Shown piece after piece: positions 12,740 through 13,357 of a DNA stretch of 13,357 bases. Every line of letters starts with the position of its first letter. Positions within the stretch are counted from its first letter, which is position 1. A program made the position numbers and the translations under genes. Source of the DNA: a bacterium (GTDB lineage: Bacteria; Chlamydiota; Chlamydiia; Chlamydiales; 2-12-FULL-49-11); contig JAHZKV010000085.1 of the NCBI GenBank assembly GCA_022600215.1, forward strand, positions 1-13,357. Reading direction: 5' to 3'. A model generated the notes under the pieces. It was given only the letters and a program-made list of their open reading frames with translations, searched no databases and was not told where the DNA came from.

Positions 12740-13357
12740 TTACGTAGTACGAAGGTTTTTCAGCTCTGTCGAGTTCATTCCACTGACAAGAGCCTCATTG
12801 ATCTCTCCATCCACAATTGGACCAAGAAGTCTTGATGCTTGGTAGTGGAGCACTACGGCATCCTCAACATTCACCCCGTCTTCCTTGCTATCTACAATTT
12901 TCACATAGGCTGCAGGAAGTCTCTTCATCTCAACGATCGTTGGATAGTGTAATACTACCTTACGCAAGCACACTTGATCATATACCATCTGGTCTTTCAT
13001 AAGTTGCTTTTCGCACTCTTTTTTCCAAAGAGTTAATAATTTCTTTGCAGAAGCGGTGTTATTAAAAAACATCGTCCCACTTAAAATTTTAGAAGGATCT
13101 TCTGGTGCTACGTTGTCATTTACACGAAGGGCACAATCTGCCTTGCACTCGAGTAAAAGAGTTGGCATTTGCTTGATTACGCTATCTACATCTGTCCAAA
13201 TTACTGGCCTTTGATGCTCTTCGAGCTTTTGAAGGATAAACTCTGCTTTTTGACAACAATTTTCCTGCCAAGAGCCTTTGTTTTCCACCTCTGAAATCTC
13301 ATATTCTAAACCAAAATCCTCGCAAGATTTGATTAAATCTTTTGCCTCTTCTTTGTA
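12740..13357 (-). CDS. Putative nucleotide-diphospho-sugar transferase (5' end outside window)
   Basis: The frame is open from the window's right edge to the TAA at 12740-12742 (205 residues visible), so the N-terminus is missing. The GTG at 13288 is internal, because family-like sequence (YKEEAKDLIKSCEDFGLEYE) continues upstream of it. The fold looks like a GT-A glycosyltransferase of the 'nucleotide-diphospho-sugar transferase' kind. GSWQENCCQKAEFI (visible residues 28-41) precedes VIWTDVDSV (52-60), whose DVD is the metal/nucleotide-binding DxD. KDQMVYDQVCL holds the conserved DQ..Y/D pair, and AVVLHYQASR near the end gives the C-terminal His motif typical of these enzymes. Acceptor and sugar are unknown; no signal peptide can be judged. 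The gene lies 98 bases upstream of gp6D on the same strand, with a hairpin and a possible promoter between them. Confidence 0.75.
   Translation of the reverse strand, partial: YKEEAKDLIKSCEDFGLEYEISEVENKGSWQENCCQKAEFILQKLEEHQRPVIWTDVDSVIKQMPTLLLECKADCALRVNDNVAPEDPSKILSGTMFFNNTASAKKLLTLWKKECEKQLMKDQMVYDQVCLRKVVLHYPTIVEMKRLPAAYVKIVDSKEDGVNVEDAVVLHYQASRLLGPIVDGEINEALVSGMNSTELKNLRTT

Noticed and set aside
1..13357. CRISPR array, tRNA or rRNA gene, insertion sequence or phage module
   Set aside because: No regularly spaced direct repeats, tRNA-like cloverleaf, rRNA core sequence, transposase or integrase was seen on either strand.

Overview
The window is an AT-rich bacterial chromosome segment that most likely comes from a member of the Chlamydiota, probably an environmental (amoeba- or arthropod-associated) lineage rather than Chlamydia itself. 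The best evidence is a homologue of the chlamydial plasmid protein pGP6-D (chromosomal paralogue CT583/gp6D) lying next to thrS. As I recall the C. trachomatis order, thrS, a ParA/MinD-like gene and gp6D are consecutive there. The species cannot be named from the sequence alone.

Layout. (1) 1-6261, plus strand: the 3' part of recC, then recB and recD, each overlapping the previous gene by 14-19 bases, with strong GGAGG-type ribosome sites inside the upstream gene. This is a translationally coupled RecBCD operon. (2) 6265-8842, minus strand: a 573-residue protein with papain-like active-site signatures, an unknown 163-residue protein directly downstream, and an unknown 78-residue protein with its own well-formed promoter that runs tail-to-tail into recD. 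(3) 8953-9720, plus strand: an FkbM-type methyltransferase with an apparent Sec signal peptide, closed by a clear rho-independent terminator. (4) 9867-11762, plus strand: threonyl-tRNA synthetase. (5) 11762-11906: a compact block of palindromes that exactly fills the space between the convergent stop codons of thrS and gp6D. (6) 11907-12641, minus strand: the gp6D homologue. (7) 12740-13357, minus strand: the C-terminal part of a putative nucleotide-sugar glycosyltransferase, cut by the window end.

How the genes relate. recCBD forms one DNA-repair unit. thrS and gp6D are a conserved chlamydial neighbourhood, here with the ParA-like gene missing between them and the two genes convergent. The papain-like protein, the exported methyltransferase, the glycosyltransferase and the two small unknown proteins look like accessory, possibly host-interaction, genes. 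That role is inference.

The plus strand carries more C than G over most of the window regardless of gene direction, as expected for one replication arm. The exception is about 11.9-12.48 kb (most of gp6D), where G clearly exceeds C. With the palindrome block at its edge, this suggests a local inversion or gene-conversion tract.
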